From: Paludibacter sp963678465
GTDB taxonomy: Bacteria > Bacteroidota > Bacteroidia > Bacteroidales > Paludibacteraceae
Direction: 5' to 3'
Length of the DNA stretch: 64,000 nucleotides
Assembly (NCBI GenBank): GCA_963678465.1
Contig: OY782858.1
Coordinates: 3,534,001-3,598,000, forward strand
Part shown: positions 33,366 through 42,602 of the stretch, piece by piece
Position numbering within the stretch: position 1 is the first letter of the stretch
How the letters are laid out: each line of letters starts with the position of its first letter
The notes under the pieces: generated by a model
The model's database searches: none
The model's input: the letters and a program-made list of their open reading frames with translations, nothing else
Told to the model about the DNA's origin: nothing
Made by a program: the position numbers and the translations under genes

Positions 33366-33911
33366 ATGAACACAGCAAGTTTAAAACAAGATTACAGAGA
33401 ACGTATCGTTCCTATCTTAATGAAAGAGTTTGGTTACAGTTCTGTTATGCAAGCTCCAAAATTAGAAAAAATCGTTCTGAACCAAGGATTGGGTATAGCT
33501 GTTGCCGATAAAAAAATTATCGAAGTTGCTATCAACGAAATGACAACAATTACTGGTCAGAAAGCAGTGGCTACAATGTCTAAAAAAGATATTTCGAATT
33601 TCAAACTTCGTAAAAAAATGCCTATTGGTGTTCGTGTAACGCTACGTGGTGATCGTATGTACGAATTTTTGGAACGTCTTATCCGTGTTGCCTTGCCACG
33701 TGTACGTGACTTTAAGGGTATCGAAAATAAATTGGACGGACGTGGAAATTATACGCTCGGTATTACCGAACAAATTATTTTCCCTGAAATCAATATCGAA
33801 GCTGTTTCTCGCATGTTGGGTATGAACATTACATTTGTAACTACAGCCAACACCGACGAAGAAGGATTTGCTTTGTTGAAGGAATTTGGATTACCATTTA
33901 AGAAAAACTAA
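33366..33911 (+). CDS. rplE: 50S ribosomal protein L5
   Basis: 181 residues; conserved segments VLNQGLGIAV, GVRVTLRGDRMYEFLERLI and LPRVRDFKG. Binds 5S rRNA and the P-site tRNA loop. Confidence 0.97.
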   Translation: MNTASLKQDYRERIVPILMKEFGYSSVMQAPKLEKIVLNQGLGIAVADKKIIEVAINEMTTITGQKAVATMSKKDISNFKLRKKMPIGVRVTLRGDRMYEFLERLIRVALPRVRDFKGIENKLDGRGNYTLGITEQIIFPEINIEAVSRMLGMNITFVTTANTDEEGFALLKEFGLPFKKN

Positions 33912-33926
33912 TCAGAGAGATATACA

Positions 33927-34196
33927 ATGGCAAAAGAATCAATGAAAGCCCGTGAGGTGAAAAGAGCCAAACTGGTAGCAAAATTCGCTGCAAAACGTGA
34001 AAGTTTAATCGCCGAGGGTAATTACGAAGGTCTTCAGGCTTTACCAAAGAATGCATCTCCGGTACGTTTGCACAACCGTTGCAAAATTACCGGACGTCCT
34101 AAAGGATACATGCGTCAGTTCGGAATTTCACGTATACAGTTCCGCGAAATGGCTTCGAAAGGTTTAATTCCGGGAATTAAGAAAGCAAGCTGGTAA
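33927..34196 (+). CDS. rpsN: 30S ribosomal protein S14, long zinc-free type
   Basis: 89 residues, the length of the zinc-independent form. Only one Cys (NRCKITGRPKGYMR) remains, so the CxxC...CxxC zinc ribbon of the short form is absent. A 128-base gap with word repeats and a GC palindrome follows before rpsH. Confidence 0.96.
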   Translation: MAKESMKAREVKRAKLVAKFAAKRESLIAEGNYEGLQALPKNASPVRLHNRCKITGRPKGYMRQFGISRIQFREMASKGLIPGIKKASW

Positions 34197-34324
34197 ACAC
34201 ATTTACTATTTCATTATTTACCATTTCGATTGTAAATTTTAAATAGTAAATGCTGAATTATTATATATAGTAAATTTTATAAATATTGTCCCGGCAGTCG
34301 GGATCAATTTAAAAAAACAATTTT
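34197..34324. repeat. Word-repeat gap with palindrome in the spc operon
   Basis: AT-rich words around ATAGTAAAT and, at 34289-34303, a GC hairpin TCCCG-GCAGT-CGGGA. TCCCGACTGCCGGGA-type palindromes are dispersed in Bacteroidota. The element interrupts an otherwise compact operon. Confidence 0.5.
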
Positions 34325-34720
34325 ATGACAGATCCAATCGCAGATTATTTAACCCGATTGAGGAATGCTATTAAAGCGAACCACCGCGTGGTTGAAATTC
34401 CTGCATCGAACTTAAAGAAAGAAATGACCCGCATTCTTCACGAAAAGGGTTATATTCTTAATTACAAATTTGTTGAGGACGGAGTTCAAGGTTCCATCAA
34501 AATAGCCTTGAAATACGATCCGGTAAACAAAGTAAATGCAATCAAAAAATTGATTCGTATTTCTACCCCAGGTCTTCGTCAGTATGTTGGCCACAAAGAT
34601 ATGCCACGCGTATTGAATGGTTTGGGTATTGCAATTCTTTCTACATCGAAGGGTGTAATGACCAACAAAGAGGCAGCCGACTTAAATATTGGTGGTGAAG
34701 TTATTTGTTACATTTATTAA
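34325..34720 (+). CDS. rpsH: 30S ribosomal protein S8
   Basis: 131 residues, MTDPIADYLTRLRNAI start and the STSKGVMTNKEA motif. Central-domain 16S binder; the spc-operon repressor in E. coli. Confidence 0.97.
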   Translation: MTDPIADYLTRLRNAIKANHRVVEIPASNLKKEMTRILHEKGYILNYKFVEDGVQGSIKIALKYDPVNKVNAIKKLIRISTPGLRQYVGHKDMPRVLNGLGIAILSTSKGVMTNKEAADLNIGGEVICYIY

Positions 34721-34721
34721 T

Positions 34722-34727
34722 AGGAGG
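34722..34727 (+). promoter_or_regulatory. Unusually strong Shine-Dalgarno of rplF
   Basis: A full AGGAGG stands eight bases before the rplF ATG. Bacteroidota ribosomes generally make little use of Shine-Dalgarno pairing, so a perfect one stands out among the cluster's AT-rich leaders. Confidence 0.6.
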
Positions 34728-34735
34728 AAAGAAAA

Positions 34736-35290
34736 ATGTCAAGAATAGGAAAATTACCCATTAGCATTCCTGCTGGAGTAACAATAAAAGTAGAAGACAC
34801 CCTCGTGACTGTGAAAGGCCCTAAAGGCACACTGATCCAGGAAATAAATCCAAATATAACAGTTTCGGTTGAAGCGAATGTTTGTACAGTAACACGTCCG
34901 GACGATGAAAAAATAAACCGTTCGATGCACGGTCTGTACCGTTCATTGATTCAAAATATGGTGATTGGTGTTTCAGAAGGTTATCAAAAGAAATTAGAAC
35001 TGGTTGGGGTTGGTTATCGTGTATCGAACCAAGGTCAGGTTTTAGAACTTGCTTTAGGTTACACACACAATATCTTTTTAGGTTTACCTGCCGAAATTAA
35101 GGTAGAAACCAAAAGCGAACGTAACCAGAATCCAGTGATCTTGCTCGAAAGTGCAGACAAACAATTAATTGGACAGGTTTGCGCAAAAATACGTTCATTC
35201 CGCAAACCAGAACCATACAAAGGAAAAGGTGTACGTTTTGTGGGTGAAGTTGTTCGCCGCAAAGCAGGTAAATCTGCAGGTAAAAAATAA
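34736..35290 (+). CDS. rplF: 50S ribosomal protein L6
   Basis: 184 residues with duplicated L6 folds and the C-terminal KIRSFRKPEPYKGKGVR motif. Near the factor-binding site. Confidence 0.97.
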   Translation: MSRIGKLPISIPAGVTIKVEDTLVTVKGPKGTLIQEINPNITVSVEANVCTVTRPDDEKINRSMHGLYRSLIQNMVIGVSEGYQKKLELVGVGYRVSNQGQVLELALGYTHNIFLGLPAEIKVETKSERNQNPVILLESADKQLIGQVCAKIRSFRKPEPYKGKGVRFVGEVVRRKAGKSAGKK

Positions 35291-35311
35291 TTTACGTAAA
35301 CTTGTGAAATT

Positions 35312-35656
35312 ATGACAACAAATTTAGATAGAAGAACCAGAATAAAAGCACATATCCGCCACAAAGTGTCGGGTACTGCCCTTAAACCACGTTTGACGGT
35401 TTTCAGAAGCAATACACAAATTTACGGTCAGTTAATCGACGACGTAAACGGAAAAACTTTAGCTTCAGCCTCTTCACTTGGTTTAAAAGATAAAGTGAAT
35501 AAAACAGAACAGGCTGCCAAAGTAGGCGCATTATTAGCTAAAGTAGCTATGGAAGCCGGAATTACAGAAGTGGTATTTGACCGTAATGGTTATTTGTACC
35601 ACGGTAGAGTTAAACAATTAGCTGACGCTGCTCGCGAAGCGGGTCTTAAATTTTAA
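35312..35656 (+). CDS. rplR: 50S ribosomal protein L18
   Basis: 114 residues, with RLTVFRSNTQIYGQLID and the C-terminal FDRNGYLYHGRVKQLADAAREAGL motif. Central 5S rRNA binder. Confidence 0.97.
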   Translation: MTTNLDRRTRIKAHIRHKVSGTALKPRLTVFRSNTQIYGQLIDDVNGKTLASASSLGLKDKVNKTEQAAKVGALLAKVAMEAGITEVVFDRNGYLYHGRVKQLADAAREAGLKF

Positions 35657-35674
35657 TAAAGCAAGGCAACGAAT

Positions 35675-36181
35675 ATGAATAAAGTAAAAACGACCAACGA
35701 TCTGGAATTAAAAGACAGATTAGTAGCTGTAAATCGTGTTACAAAAGTAACCAAAGGTGGACGTACCTTCAGTTTTTCAGCTATTGTTGTGGTAGGAAAT
35801 GAAGATGGAATAGTAGGTTGGGGACTCGGCAAAGCAGGTGAAGTAACAGCTGCTATTGCTAAAGGAACAGAAGCTGCTAAAAAGAACCTTATTAAAGTGC
35901 CTGTGCTCAATGGAACCATTCCTCACGAACAGTTAGCTAAATTTGGTGGTGCTCAGGTTTACATTCAACCTGCATCGCAAGGTACAGGAGTAAAAGCCGG
36001 TGGTGCAATGCGCGCTGTGCTCGAAAGTGTTGGTGTAACTGATGTGTTAGCAAAATCAAAAGGTTCATCGAACCCACACAACCTTGTAAAAGCAACTATC
36101 GTTGCTTTAGGTGAATTGCGTGATGCACATACTGTGGCTCAAAACCGTGGTGTTTCTCTTGATACAGTGTTTAACGGATAA
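35675..36181 (+). CDS. rpsE: 30S ribosomal protein S5
   Basis: 168 residues; dsRNA-binding N-domain (VNRVTKVTKGGRTFSFSAIVV) with the spectinomycin-site loop and the GSSNPHNLVKAT C-domain motif. Confidence 0.97.
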   Translation: MNKVKTTNDLELKDRLVAVNRVTKVTKGGRTFSFSAIVVVGNEDGIVGWGLGKAGEVTAAIAKGTEAAKKNLIKVPVLNGTIPHEQLAKFGGAQVYIQPASQGTGVKAGGAMRAVLESVGVTDVLAKSKGSSNPHNLVKATIVALGELRDAHTVAQNRGVSLDTVFNG

Positions 36182-36192
36182 AAGTAAAAATT

Positions 36193-36369
36193 ATGGCAAC
36201 AATAAAAATTAAACAAGTTCGCAGTAAAATCAAATCTCCAAAAACTCAGAAATTGACTTTGGAAGCATTAGGTTTGAAAAAAATGAATGCCGTAGTTGAA
36301 CACGAAGCAACACCTCAAATTTTGGGAATGGTAGCTAAAGTGAAACACTTGGTTGAAGTGATAAAATAA
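36193..36369 (+). CDS. rpmD: 50S ribosomal protein L30
   Basis: 58 residues (MATIKIKQVRSKIKSP start, ends KHLVEVIK), the usual small L30. Between rpsE and rplO as in the canonical spc order; found by reading the gap. Confidence 0.96.
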   Translation: MATIKIKQVRSKIKSPKTQKLTLEALGLKKMNAVVEHEATPQILGMVAKVKHLVEVIK

Positions 36370-36400
36370 TATTATTCTAAGACTCTTTAAATAAAAAGAT

Positions 36401-36847
36401 ATGAATTTAAATAATTTAACCCCCGCAGTAGGTTCTGTTAAAACCCGTAAAAGAATTGGTCGTGGTACCGGTTCTGGTTTAGGCGGTACTTCTACAAAAG
36501 GGCACAAAGGACAGAAATCACGTTCGGGTTATTCCAAGAAAATTGGTTTCGAAGGTGGTCAGATGCCAATTCAACGTCGTTTACCAAAATTCGGTTTTAA
36601 AAACGTTAATCGTGTTGAATACAAAGCTATCAATATAGAAACACTCGAAGCGCTTGCCCTCAGTGCAAAACTTTCGAAAATTGGATTGTCCGAATTACGC
36701 GAAGCTGGTTTCCTTTCGAAAACTGCTTTAGTGAAAATTTTGGGTAAAGGTGTTTTGACAACTAAAATTGATGTTGAAGCTAACGCATTTTCAAAATCGG
36801 CCGAAGAAGCAATAGTAGCCGCAGGTGGAACCGTAGTAAAATTATAA
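36401..36847 (+). CDS. rplO: 50S ribosomal protein L15
   Basis: 148 residues; Gly/Arg-rich N-terminal extension (RKRIGRGTGSGLGGTSTKGHKGQ) and GGQMPIQRRLPKFGF. Late assembly protein. Confidence 0.97.
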   Translation: MNLNNLTPAVGSVKTRKRIGRGTGSGLGGTSTKGHKGQKSRSGYSKKIGFEGGQMPIQRRLPKFGFKNVNRVEYKAINIETLEALALSAKLSKIGLSELREAGFLSKTALVKILGKGVLTTKIDVEANAFSKSAEEAIVAAGGTVVKL

Positions 36848-36851
36848 TCGC

Positions 36852-38192
36852 ATGAAATTCATAGAGACACTTAAAAATATCTGGAAAATCGAAGACCTAC
36901 GTAGTCGATTGTTAACAACAATTCTGTTTGTTTTAATTTATCGTTTTGGTTCTTTTATCGTTCTTCCGGGTATTGACCCAACCGCGTTGACCGCGTTAAA
37001 ATCTCAAACCAGTGGTGGTTTATTGGCATTGTTGGATATGTTCTCTGGAGGTGCGTTTGCCAATGCATCGGTTTTTGCATTGGGTATAATGCCTTACATT
37101 TCGGCTTCGATTGTAATACAATTACTTACAATTGCAGTTCCATATTTTCAAAAAATGCAACGTGAAGGCGAAAGTGGTCGTCGCAAAATGAATCAATATA
37201 CCCGTTACCTGACTGTAATAATTCTGCTTTTGCAGGGTCCTTCGTACTTAATTAATTTAAGTGTGCAGTTGGCTCAGGCAGGTTCAGCTTTACCAAGCGG
37301 TTTTTGGTTTACTGCTTCAACCACGCTTATACTTGCCGGTGGTAGTATGTTTGTAATGTGGTTGGGCGAGCGTATCACCGACAAAGGAATTGGTAACGGT
37401 ATATCGTTTATCATCCTTGTTGGTATTATTTCCCGTTTCCCCGGAGCTGTAATTAAAGAATTTGCTTCTCGCTTAACCGATGCAGGTGGTGGATTAGTAA
37501 TGTTCCTTGTTGAAGTTGTATTCTTGTTGCTCGTTATTGCGGCTTCAATTATGCTTGTTCAGGGAACACGCAAAATTCCTGTACAGTATGCAAAACGCGT
37601 AGTTGGTAACAAACAATATGGTGGAGTACGTCAGTATATCCCTCTGAAAATTAATGCTGCAGGTGTAATGCCTATCATTTTTGCTCAGGCAATTATGTTT
37701 ATTCCTATTACATTGGCCGGTTTTACTCATTCAGAAGCTGTAAATAGTTTTGTTGGTGCATTTATGAATAACAACGGTTTTTGGTACAATCTTGTATTTG
37801 GTTTGCTGATTATTGCATTTACGTATTTCTATACGGCAATCACTATCAACCCAACTCAGATGGCCGAAGACATGAAGCGAAACAATGGTTTCATTCCAGG
37901 TATCAAACCGGGTAAACGTACTTCGGAATATCTTGATGAAATTATGTCGCGTATCACTTTGCCGGGATCTATCTTTTTGGCAATAGTAGCTGTTATGCCG
38001 GCTTTTGCATCTTTACTGGGAATTAATCAGGAATTTGCACAGTTTTTTGGTGGAACTTCATTGTTAATCTTGGTGGGTGTTGTGCTTGATACACTGCAAC
38101 AAATTGAAAGTCACCTTTTGATGCGCCATTACGATGGATTGTTGAAATCGGGAAGAATAAAAGGACGTTCGGGCGGAGCTTCTGCCTACTAA
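36852..38192 (+). CDS. secY: Preprotein translocase subunit SecY
   Basis: 446 residues with ten membrane segments and conserved cytosolic loops (GERITDKGIGNGIS, and the RKIPVQYAKR segment near 241-250). Channel of the Sec translocon, which exports the many lipoproteins and barrel proteins encoded in this window. Four bases after rplO. Confidence 0.97.
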   Translation: MKFIETLKNIWKIEDLRSRLLTTILFVLIYRFGSFIVLPGIDPTALTALKSQTSGGLLALLDMFSGGAFANASVFALGIMPYISASIVIQLLTIAVPYFQKMQREGESGRRKMNQYTRYLTVIILLLQGPSYLINLSVQLAQAGSALPSGFWFTASTTLILAGGSMFVMWLGERITDKGIGNGISFIILVGIISRFPGAVIKEFASRLTDAGGGLVMFLVEVVFLLLVIAASIMLVQGTRKIPVQYAKRVVGNKQYGGVRQYIPLKINAAGVMPIIFAQAIMFIPITLAGFTHSEAVNSFVGAFMNNNGFWYNLVFGLLIIAFTYFYTAITINPTQMAEDMKRNNGFIPGIKPGKRTSEYLDEIMSRITLPGSIFLAIVAVMPAFASLLGINQEFAQFFGGTSLLILVGVVLDTLQQIESHLLMRHYDGLLKSGRIKGRSGGASAY

Positions 38193-38203
38193 TAAACGAT
38201 TGA

Positions 38204-38989
38204 ATGATTTTTTTAAAAACTGATGAAGAGATTGAATTACTCCGAACCAGTAACCAAATAGTAGCTAAAACATTAGCCGAAATAGCAAAAATAATTGCAC
38301 CGGGCGTAAGCACGATGCAATTAAACAATCTTGCAGACGAATTTATCAGGGACAATGGTGGTATTCCTAATTTTTTAAATTACGGTGGTTTCCCATATTC
38401 CATTTGTGCTTCTGTAAACGAACAGGTAGTACATGGTTTCCCCTCAGAGAAGGTAATTTTGAAAGATGGTGACATAATTTCGGTTGATTGTGGAGTATTA
38501 ATAAACGGATTTAACGGCGACTCGGCTTATACCTTTTGTGTGGGCGAAGTGAAACCTGAAATCGTAAGTTTATTAAAAACAACAAAAGAATCTCTGTACA
38601 AAGGTATAGAGATGGCAGAAGAAGGTAAAAGGATAGGCGATATAGGTTTTGCAGTGCAGACTTATTGCGAAGAAAGAGGTTACTCTGTCGTTCGCGAAAT
38701 GGTTGGTCACGGAGTAGGCCGAAAATTGCACGAATCGCCTGAAGTACCCAATTACGGAAAAAAAGGGAACGGTGTTTTGCTAAAGTCAGGTATGACAATA
38801 GCAATCGAACCGATGATTAACCTTGGAAGCCGTCATTTGGTTTTCGAAAAAGATGGTTGGACAACCCGAACACTTGATCGTAAACCTTCTGCTCATTTTG
38901 AACACTCAGTAGCTATCAGACGGGGAAAAGCGGACATTTTATCGAGTTTTGAATATATAGAAAAAGTTTTAGGCAACAAAGCAATATAA
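38204..38989 (+). CDS. map: Type I methionine aminopeptidase
   Basis: 261 residues; metal ligands in SVDCGVLINGFNGDSAYTF (two Asp), GHGVGRKLHE (His), IEPMINLG (Glu) and FEHSVAI (Glu). Removes the initiator Met. Lies 11 bases after secY, replacing the adk found at this place in other phyla. Confidence 0.96.
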   Translation: MIFLKTDEEIELLRTSNQIVAKTLAEIAKIIAPGVSTMQLNNLADEFIRDNGGIPNFLNYGGFPYSICASVNEQVVHGFPSEKVILKDGDIISVDCGVLINGFNGDSAYTFCVGEVKPEIVSLLKTTKESLYKGIEMAEEGKRIGDIGFAVQTYCEERGYSVVREMVGHGVGRKLHESPEVPNYGKKGNGVLLKSGMTIAIEPMINLGSRHLVFEKDGWTTRTLDRKPSAHFEHSVAIRRGKADILSSFEYIEKVLGNKAI

Positions 38990-38992
38990 TTT

Positions 38993-39211
38993 ATGGCCAA
39001 ACAAGCAGCAATTGAACAAGACGGAACAATTATCGAAGCATTATCTAATGCCATGTTTCGTGTCGAACTGGAAAACGGTCACGTTATAACGGCTCATATT
39101 TCCGGTAAAATGCGTATGCATTATATTAAAATTTTACCCGGCGATAGAGTGAAAGTGGAAATGTCGCCTTACGATTTATCTAAAGGAAGAATTTCGTTCC
39201 GATACAAATAA
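38993..39211 (+). CDS. infA: Translation initiation factor IF-1
   Basis: 72 residues, OB fold with the SNAMFRVELENGHVI and ISGKMRMHYIKILPGDRVKVE motifs. Three bases after map. Confidence 0.97.
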   Translation: MAKQAAIEQDGTIIEALSNAMFRVELENGHVITAHISGKMRMHYIKILPGDRVKVEMSPYDLSKGRISFRYK

Positions 39212-39314
39212 TTTCGGATTCAACGTTTGGCGATTTCGTTAAGCGTCAAGGAATTCAACAATCAGCATTTGATGGTTGAAAAAAGAAGAAAAACAAATTA
39301 AATATCTTCAGAAA

Positions 39315-39431
39315 ATGAAAGTAAGAGCATCTGTAAAAAAGCGCACTGACGATTGTAAAATCGTTCGCCGTAAAGGCCGCTTGTACGTAATTAACAAAAA
39401 GAACCCAAAGTACAAACAACGTCAGGGTTAA
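39315..39431 (+). CDS. rpmJ: 50S ribosomal protein L36, zinc-ligand-poor form
   Basis: 38 residues (MKVRASVKKR start, ends KYKQRQG), found by reading the infA-rpsM gap. Of the four zinc ligands of the C+ form (three Cys, one His) only C14 is kept; the others are Thr, Asn and Tyr. This is the zinc-independent variant common in Bacteroidota. Confidence 0.95.
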   Translation: MKVRASVKKRTDDCKIVRRKGRLYVINKKNPKYKQRQG

Positions 39432-39463
39432 TTAAAATTTTATAAGCAAAATAAAGTAAGTTT

Positions 39464-39844
39464 ATGGCTATAAGAATTGTCGGAGTAGATTTACCCCAAA
39501 ACAAACGCGGGGAAGTTGGATTGACTTATATCTACGGAATAGGTCGCAGTAATGCAAAAAAGATTTTAGAAGAAGCTGGTGTTGATATCAACATCAAAGT
39601 AAAAGATTGGACTGACGACCAAGCAGCTAAAATCCGCGAAATCATTGGTGCCGGATACAAAGTAGAAGGTGATCTTCGTTCGGAAGTACAGTTGAACATC
39701 AAACGTTTGATGGACATCGGTTGCTACCGTGGCGTACGTCACCGCATCGGTCTCCCATTGAGAGGACAAAGTACGAAAAACAACGCTCGTACTCGTAAAG
39801 GTAAAAAGAAAACAGTTGCTAACAAGAAAAAAGCAACTAAATAA
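39464..39844 (+). CDS. rpsM: 30S ribosomal protein S13
   Basis: 126 residues; MAIRIVGVDLPQNKRGEVGL start, RGVRHRIGLPLRGQSTKNNARTRKG C-terminal tRNA-contacting part. Confidence 0.97.
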   Translation: MAIRIVGVDLPQNKRGEVGLTYIYGIGRSNAKKILEEAGVDINIKVKDWTDDQAAKIREIIGAGYKVEGDLRSEVQLNIKRLMDIGCYRGVRHRIGLPLRGQSTKNNARTRKGKKKTVANKKKATK

Positions 39845-39892
39845 GGTTTAACTGTTAGCGAATTTTAGAAAGCTAAATAATATTTAAATAAT

Positions 39893-40282
39893 ATGGCAAA
39901 GAAAACAGTTGCAGCCAAGAAAAGAATCGTAAAAGTTGATGGAGTAGGTCAGTTGCACGTACACTCTTCTTTTAATAACATTATTGTTACACTTACCAAT
40001 GGTGACGGACAGGTTATTTCGTGGTCGTCAGCAGGTAAAATGGGATTCCGTGGCTCAAAGAAAAATACTCCTTATGCTGCCCAAATGGCTGCTCAGGATT
40101 GCTCGAAAGTTGCATTCGATTTAGGCTTACGCAAAGTGAAAGCCTATGTAAAAGGACCAGGAAACGGACGTGAATCTGCTATTCGTACTGTACACGGTGC
40201 AGGTATCGAAGTGACAGAAATTGTAGATGTTACTCCACTTCCACACAATGGTTGTCGTCCTCCGAAACGCAGAAGAGTATAA
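39893..40282 (+). CDS. rpsK: 30S ribosomal protein S11
   Basis: 129 residues with IVTLTNGDGQVISWSSAGKMGFRGSKKNTPYAA (about 30-62) and the PHNGCRPPKRRRV end. Platform protein. Confidence 0.97.
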   Translation: MAKKTVAAKKRIVKVDGVGQLHVHSSFNNIIVTLTNGDGQVISWSSAGKMGFRGSKKNTPYAAQMAAQDCSKVAFDLGLRKVKAYVKGPGNGRESAIRTVHGAGIEVTEIVDVTPLPHNGCRPPKRRRV

Positions 40283-40431
40283 TTTGAATTTGGAGAATTA
40301 ACCGTAACGTGTAAAACAGGTTGTCCGCTGATTTGGATTGCAGAATTATAACCTCTCAGCAGTCGCGGCTGTATCAATGCACAATCGGGGAGCACGCATC
40401 TTAAAAAAAATAATTAAAATAAAAGAATAAA
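40283..40431 (+). promoter_or_regulatory. Structured leader before rpsD (candidate)
   Basis: A 149-base gap without a gene, unlike the short gaps around it. It can fold with outer ACAG (40316-40319) / CTGT (40369-40372) and inner GCTGA (40327-40331) / TCAGC (40356-40360) pairings. S4 regulates its operon in E. coli and B. subtilis by binding a leader, so this could be an S4 site. Structure is weak by eye. Confidence 0.35.
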
Positions 40432-41037
40432 ATGGCAAGATATATTGGACCAAAGTCAAGAATTGCCCGTAAGTTTGGTGAAGCTATTTTCGGACCTGAT
40501 AAAGTGTTAGCGAAAAAGAATTATCCTCCCGGACAACACGGTCAGGGACGTCGTAAAAAAACGTCGGAGTATGGTATTCAGTTACGCGAAAAACAAAAAG
40601 CTAAATATACCTATGGTGTGTTAGAAAAACAATTCCGTAACTTGTACGAAAAAGCACAAAGTAACCCAGGGGTTACAGGTGTTATTTTGTTACAATTATT
40701 AGAATCTCGTTTGGATAATCTCGTTTATCGTTTAGGATTTGCACCTACACGCGCTGGAGCCCGTCAGTTGGTAAGTCATAAACACATTACTGTTGATGGT
40801 AAAGTTGTTAACATTGCTTCTTATCATGTTCGTCCGGGTCAGGTAGTAGCTGTTCGCGAAAAAGACAAATCGATGGAAGTAATCGCCGAATCGTTGAACG
40901 GTTTTAACCACACCAAATATCCTTGGATTGAATGGAATGCATCTACACTTTCAGGTACTTACTTACACATCCCTGAACGCGAAGATATTCCTGAAAATAT
41001 CAAAGAACAGTTAATTGTTGAGTTATACTCTAAATAA
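40432..41037 (+). CDS. rpsD: 30S ribosomal protein S4
   Basis: 201 residues; MARYIGPKSRIARKFGE start, S4 RNA-binding domain with ESRLDNLVYRLGFAPTRAGARQLVSHKHI (about 94-122). Nucleates 30S assembly. Confidence 0.97.
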   Translation: MARYIGPKSRIARKFGEAIFGPDKVLAKKNYPPGQHGQGRRKKTSEYGIQLREKQKAKYTYGVLEKQFRNLYEKAQSNPGVTGVILLQLLESRLDNLVYRLGFAPTRAGARQLVSHKHITVDGKVVNIASYHVRPGQVVAVREKDKSMEVIAESLNGFNHTKYPWIEWNASTLSGTYLHIPEREDIPENIKEQLIVELYSK

Positions 41038-41048
41038 TAAGTGAAACC

Positions 41049-42041
41049 ATGGCTATATTAGCATTTCAAAAACCTGAAAAGGTAATCATGTTGGAAGCTG
41101 ACGCATTTCAAGGTAAATTTGAATTTCGTCCGTTAGAACCGGGTTACGGTATTACCATAGGTAATGCTTTGCGCCGTATCCTTTTGTCTTCTCTCGAAGG
41201 TTTTGCAATAACTTCGATTAAAATTGAAGGAATAGATCATGAGTATTCAACAATTCCAGGAGTAATCGACGACGTTACCAACATTATTCTTAATCTGAAG
41301 CAAGTTCGCTTTAAGCAAATTGTTGAAGATATTGACAATGAGAAAGTAACAATTAATGTGGCTGGATTGTCTGTTTTAAAAGCTGGTGATATAGGAAAGT
41401 ATTTTTCAGGTTTTGAGGTGTTAAATCCCGAACTTGTAATTTGCGAACTTGATCCTAGTGCAAGTTTTCAGATCGACATTACCGTAAACAAAGGACGTGG
41501 TTATACTCCCGCCGAAGACAACAGAGTAGCTACTGCCGAAATTGGTGTAATTCCTATTGATGCGATTTTTACACCTATTCGTAATGTAAAATATACGATT
41601 GAAAACTACCGCGTTGAACAGGTAACCGACTACGAAAAGTTGGTGATCGAAATTAGTACCGATGGTTCTATACACCCAAAAGAAGCTTTGAAAGAAGCTG
41701 CAAAAATTCTGATTCACCATTTTATGTTGTTCTCTGACGAAAAAATTTCGTTAGAAGTGACTGAAGGTGAAGGAACTGATGAATTCGATGAGGAACTTCT
41801 CCACATGCGCCAGTTGCTCAAAACAAAATTGACCGATCTCGAACTTTCTGTTCGTGCGTTGAATTGTTTGAAAGCTGCTGATGTTGAAACCTTAGGCGAA
41901 TTAGCCGGTTTCCACAAGCACGACTTACTTAAATTCCGCAATTTCGGTAAGAAATCACTTACCGAACTTGAAGAAAAGTTGGAAAGTCTGAATTTGTCAT
42001 TCGGAATGGATGTTGCTAAATATAAATTAGATAAAGAGTAA
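41049..42041 (+). CDS. rpoA: RNA polymerase alpha subunit
   Basis: 330 residues; N-terminal dimerisation domain with GYGITIGNALRRILLSSLEG (about 33-52), linker, and C-terminal HhH domain (LTDLELSVRALNCLKAADVETLGELAG). Starts 11 bases after rpsD. Confidence 0.97.
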   Translation: MAILAFQKPEKVIMLEADAFQGKFEFRPLEPGYGITIGNALRRILLSSLEGFAITSIKIEGIDHEYSTIPGVIDDVTNIILNLKQVRFKQIVEDIDNEKVTINVAGLSVLKAGDIGKYFSGFEVLNPELVICELDPSASFQIDITVNKGRGYTPAEDNRVATAEIGVIPIDAIFTPIRNVKYTIENYRVEQVTDYEKLVIEISTDGSIHPKEALKEAAKILIHHFMLFSDEKISLEVTEGEGTDEFDEELLHMRQLLKTKLTDLELSVRALNCLKAADVETLGELAGFHKHDLLKFRNFGKKSLTELEEKLESLNLSFGMDVAKYKLDKE

Positions 42042-42045
42042 AGAG

Positions 42046-42540
42046 ATGAGACATAATAAAAAATTCAATCATTTAGGCCGCAAAACGGCTCACAGAAAGG
42101 CAATGTTGTCCAATATGGCTTCTTCTCTTATTCAGCATAAGAGAATTGCCACTACTTTGGCTAAAGCTAAAGCATTGCAAGTATATGTAGAACCATTGCT
42201 TACAAAAGCAAAAGACGATACTACTCATTCGCGTCGTACAGTTTTCAGTCATCTGCAAAACAAGGAAGTAATCACTGAATTGTTCCAGAATGTAGCTCAA
42301 AAAATTGCTGATCGTCCCGGAGGATATACCCGTATTTTACGTACAGGTTTCCGTTTGGGTGATAATGCCGAAATGTGTATTATCGAATTGGTTGACTACA
42401 ACGAAAATATGTTGAAAGAAAAATCAGCCAAGAAAGCTGCCCGCACACGTCGTTCGACTGCTGCTAAGAAATCTGAAACTGCTCCTGTAGTTAAGGAAAC
42501 ACCTGCAGTAACCGAAGAAAAAGCTGAAGTAGCTGAATAA
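42046..42540 (+). CDS. rplQ: 50S ribosomal protein L17
   Basis: 164 residues; core MRHNKKFNHLGRKTAHRKAML to about 130, then a low-complexity Ala/Lys/Glu tail absent from E. coli L17 (127 residues). Last gene of the ribosomal cluster; four bases after rpoA. Confidence 0.97.
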   Translation: MRHNKKFNHLGRKTAHRKAMLSNMASSLIQHKRIATTLAKAKALQVYVEPLLTKAKDDTTHSRRTVFSHLQNKEVITELFQNVAQKIADRPGGYTRILRTGFRLGDNAEMCIIELVDYNENMLKEKSAKKAARTRRSTAAKKSETAPVVKETPAVTEEKAEVAE

Positions 42541-42566
42541 GATACAACTTTCAAAACGATAAATGC

Positions 42567-42602
42567 AAAAAGAGCGAAATCTGTAAGGATTTCGCTCTTT
42601 TT
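42567..42602 (+). terminator. Terminator of the ribosomal cluster
   Basis: AAAAAGAGCGAAATC / GATTTCGCTCTTTTT, perfect 15-bp stem with 6-base loop ending in a T-run, 27 bases after rplQ. Confidence 0.92.

Noticed and set aside
39315..39431. L36 with missing zinc ligands as a broken gene
   Set aside because: The zinc-free form is the normal version in Bacteroidota.
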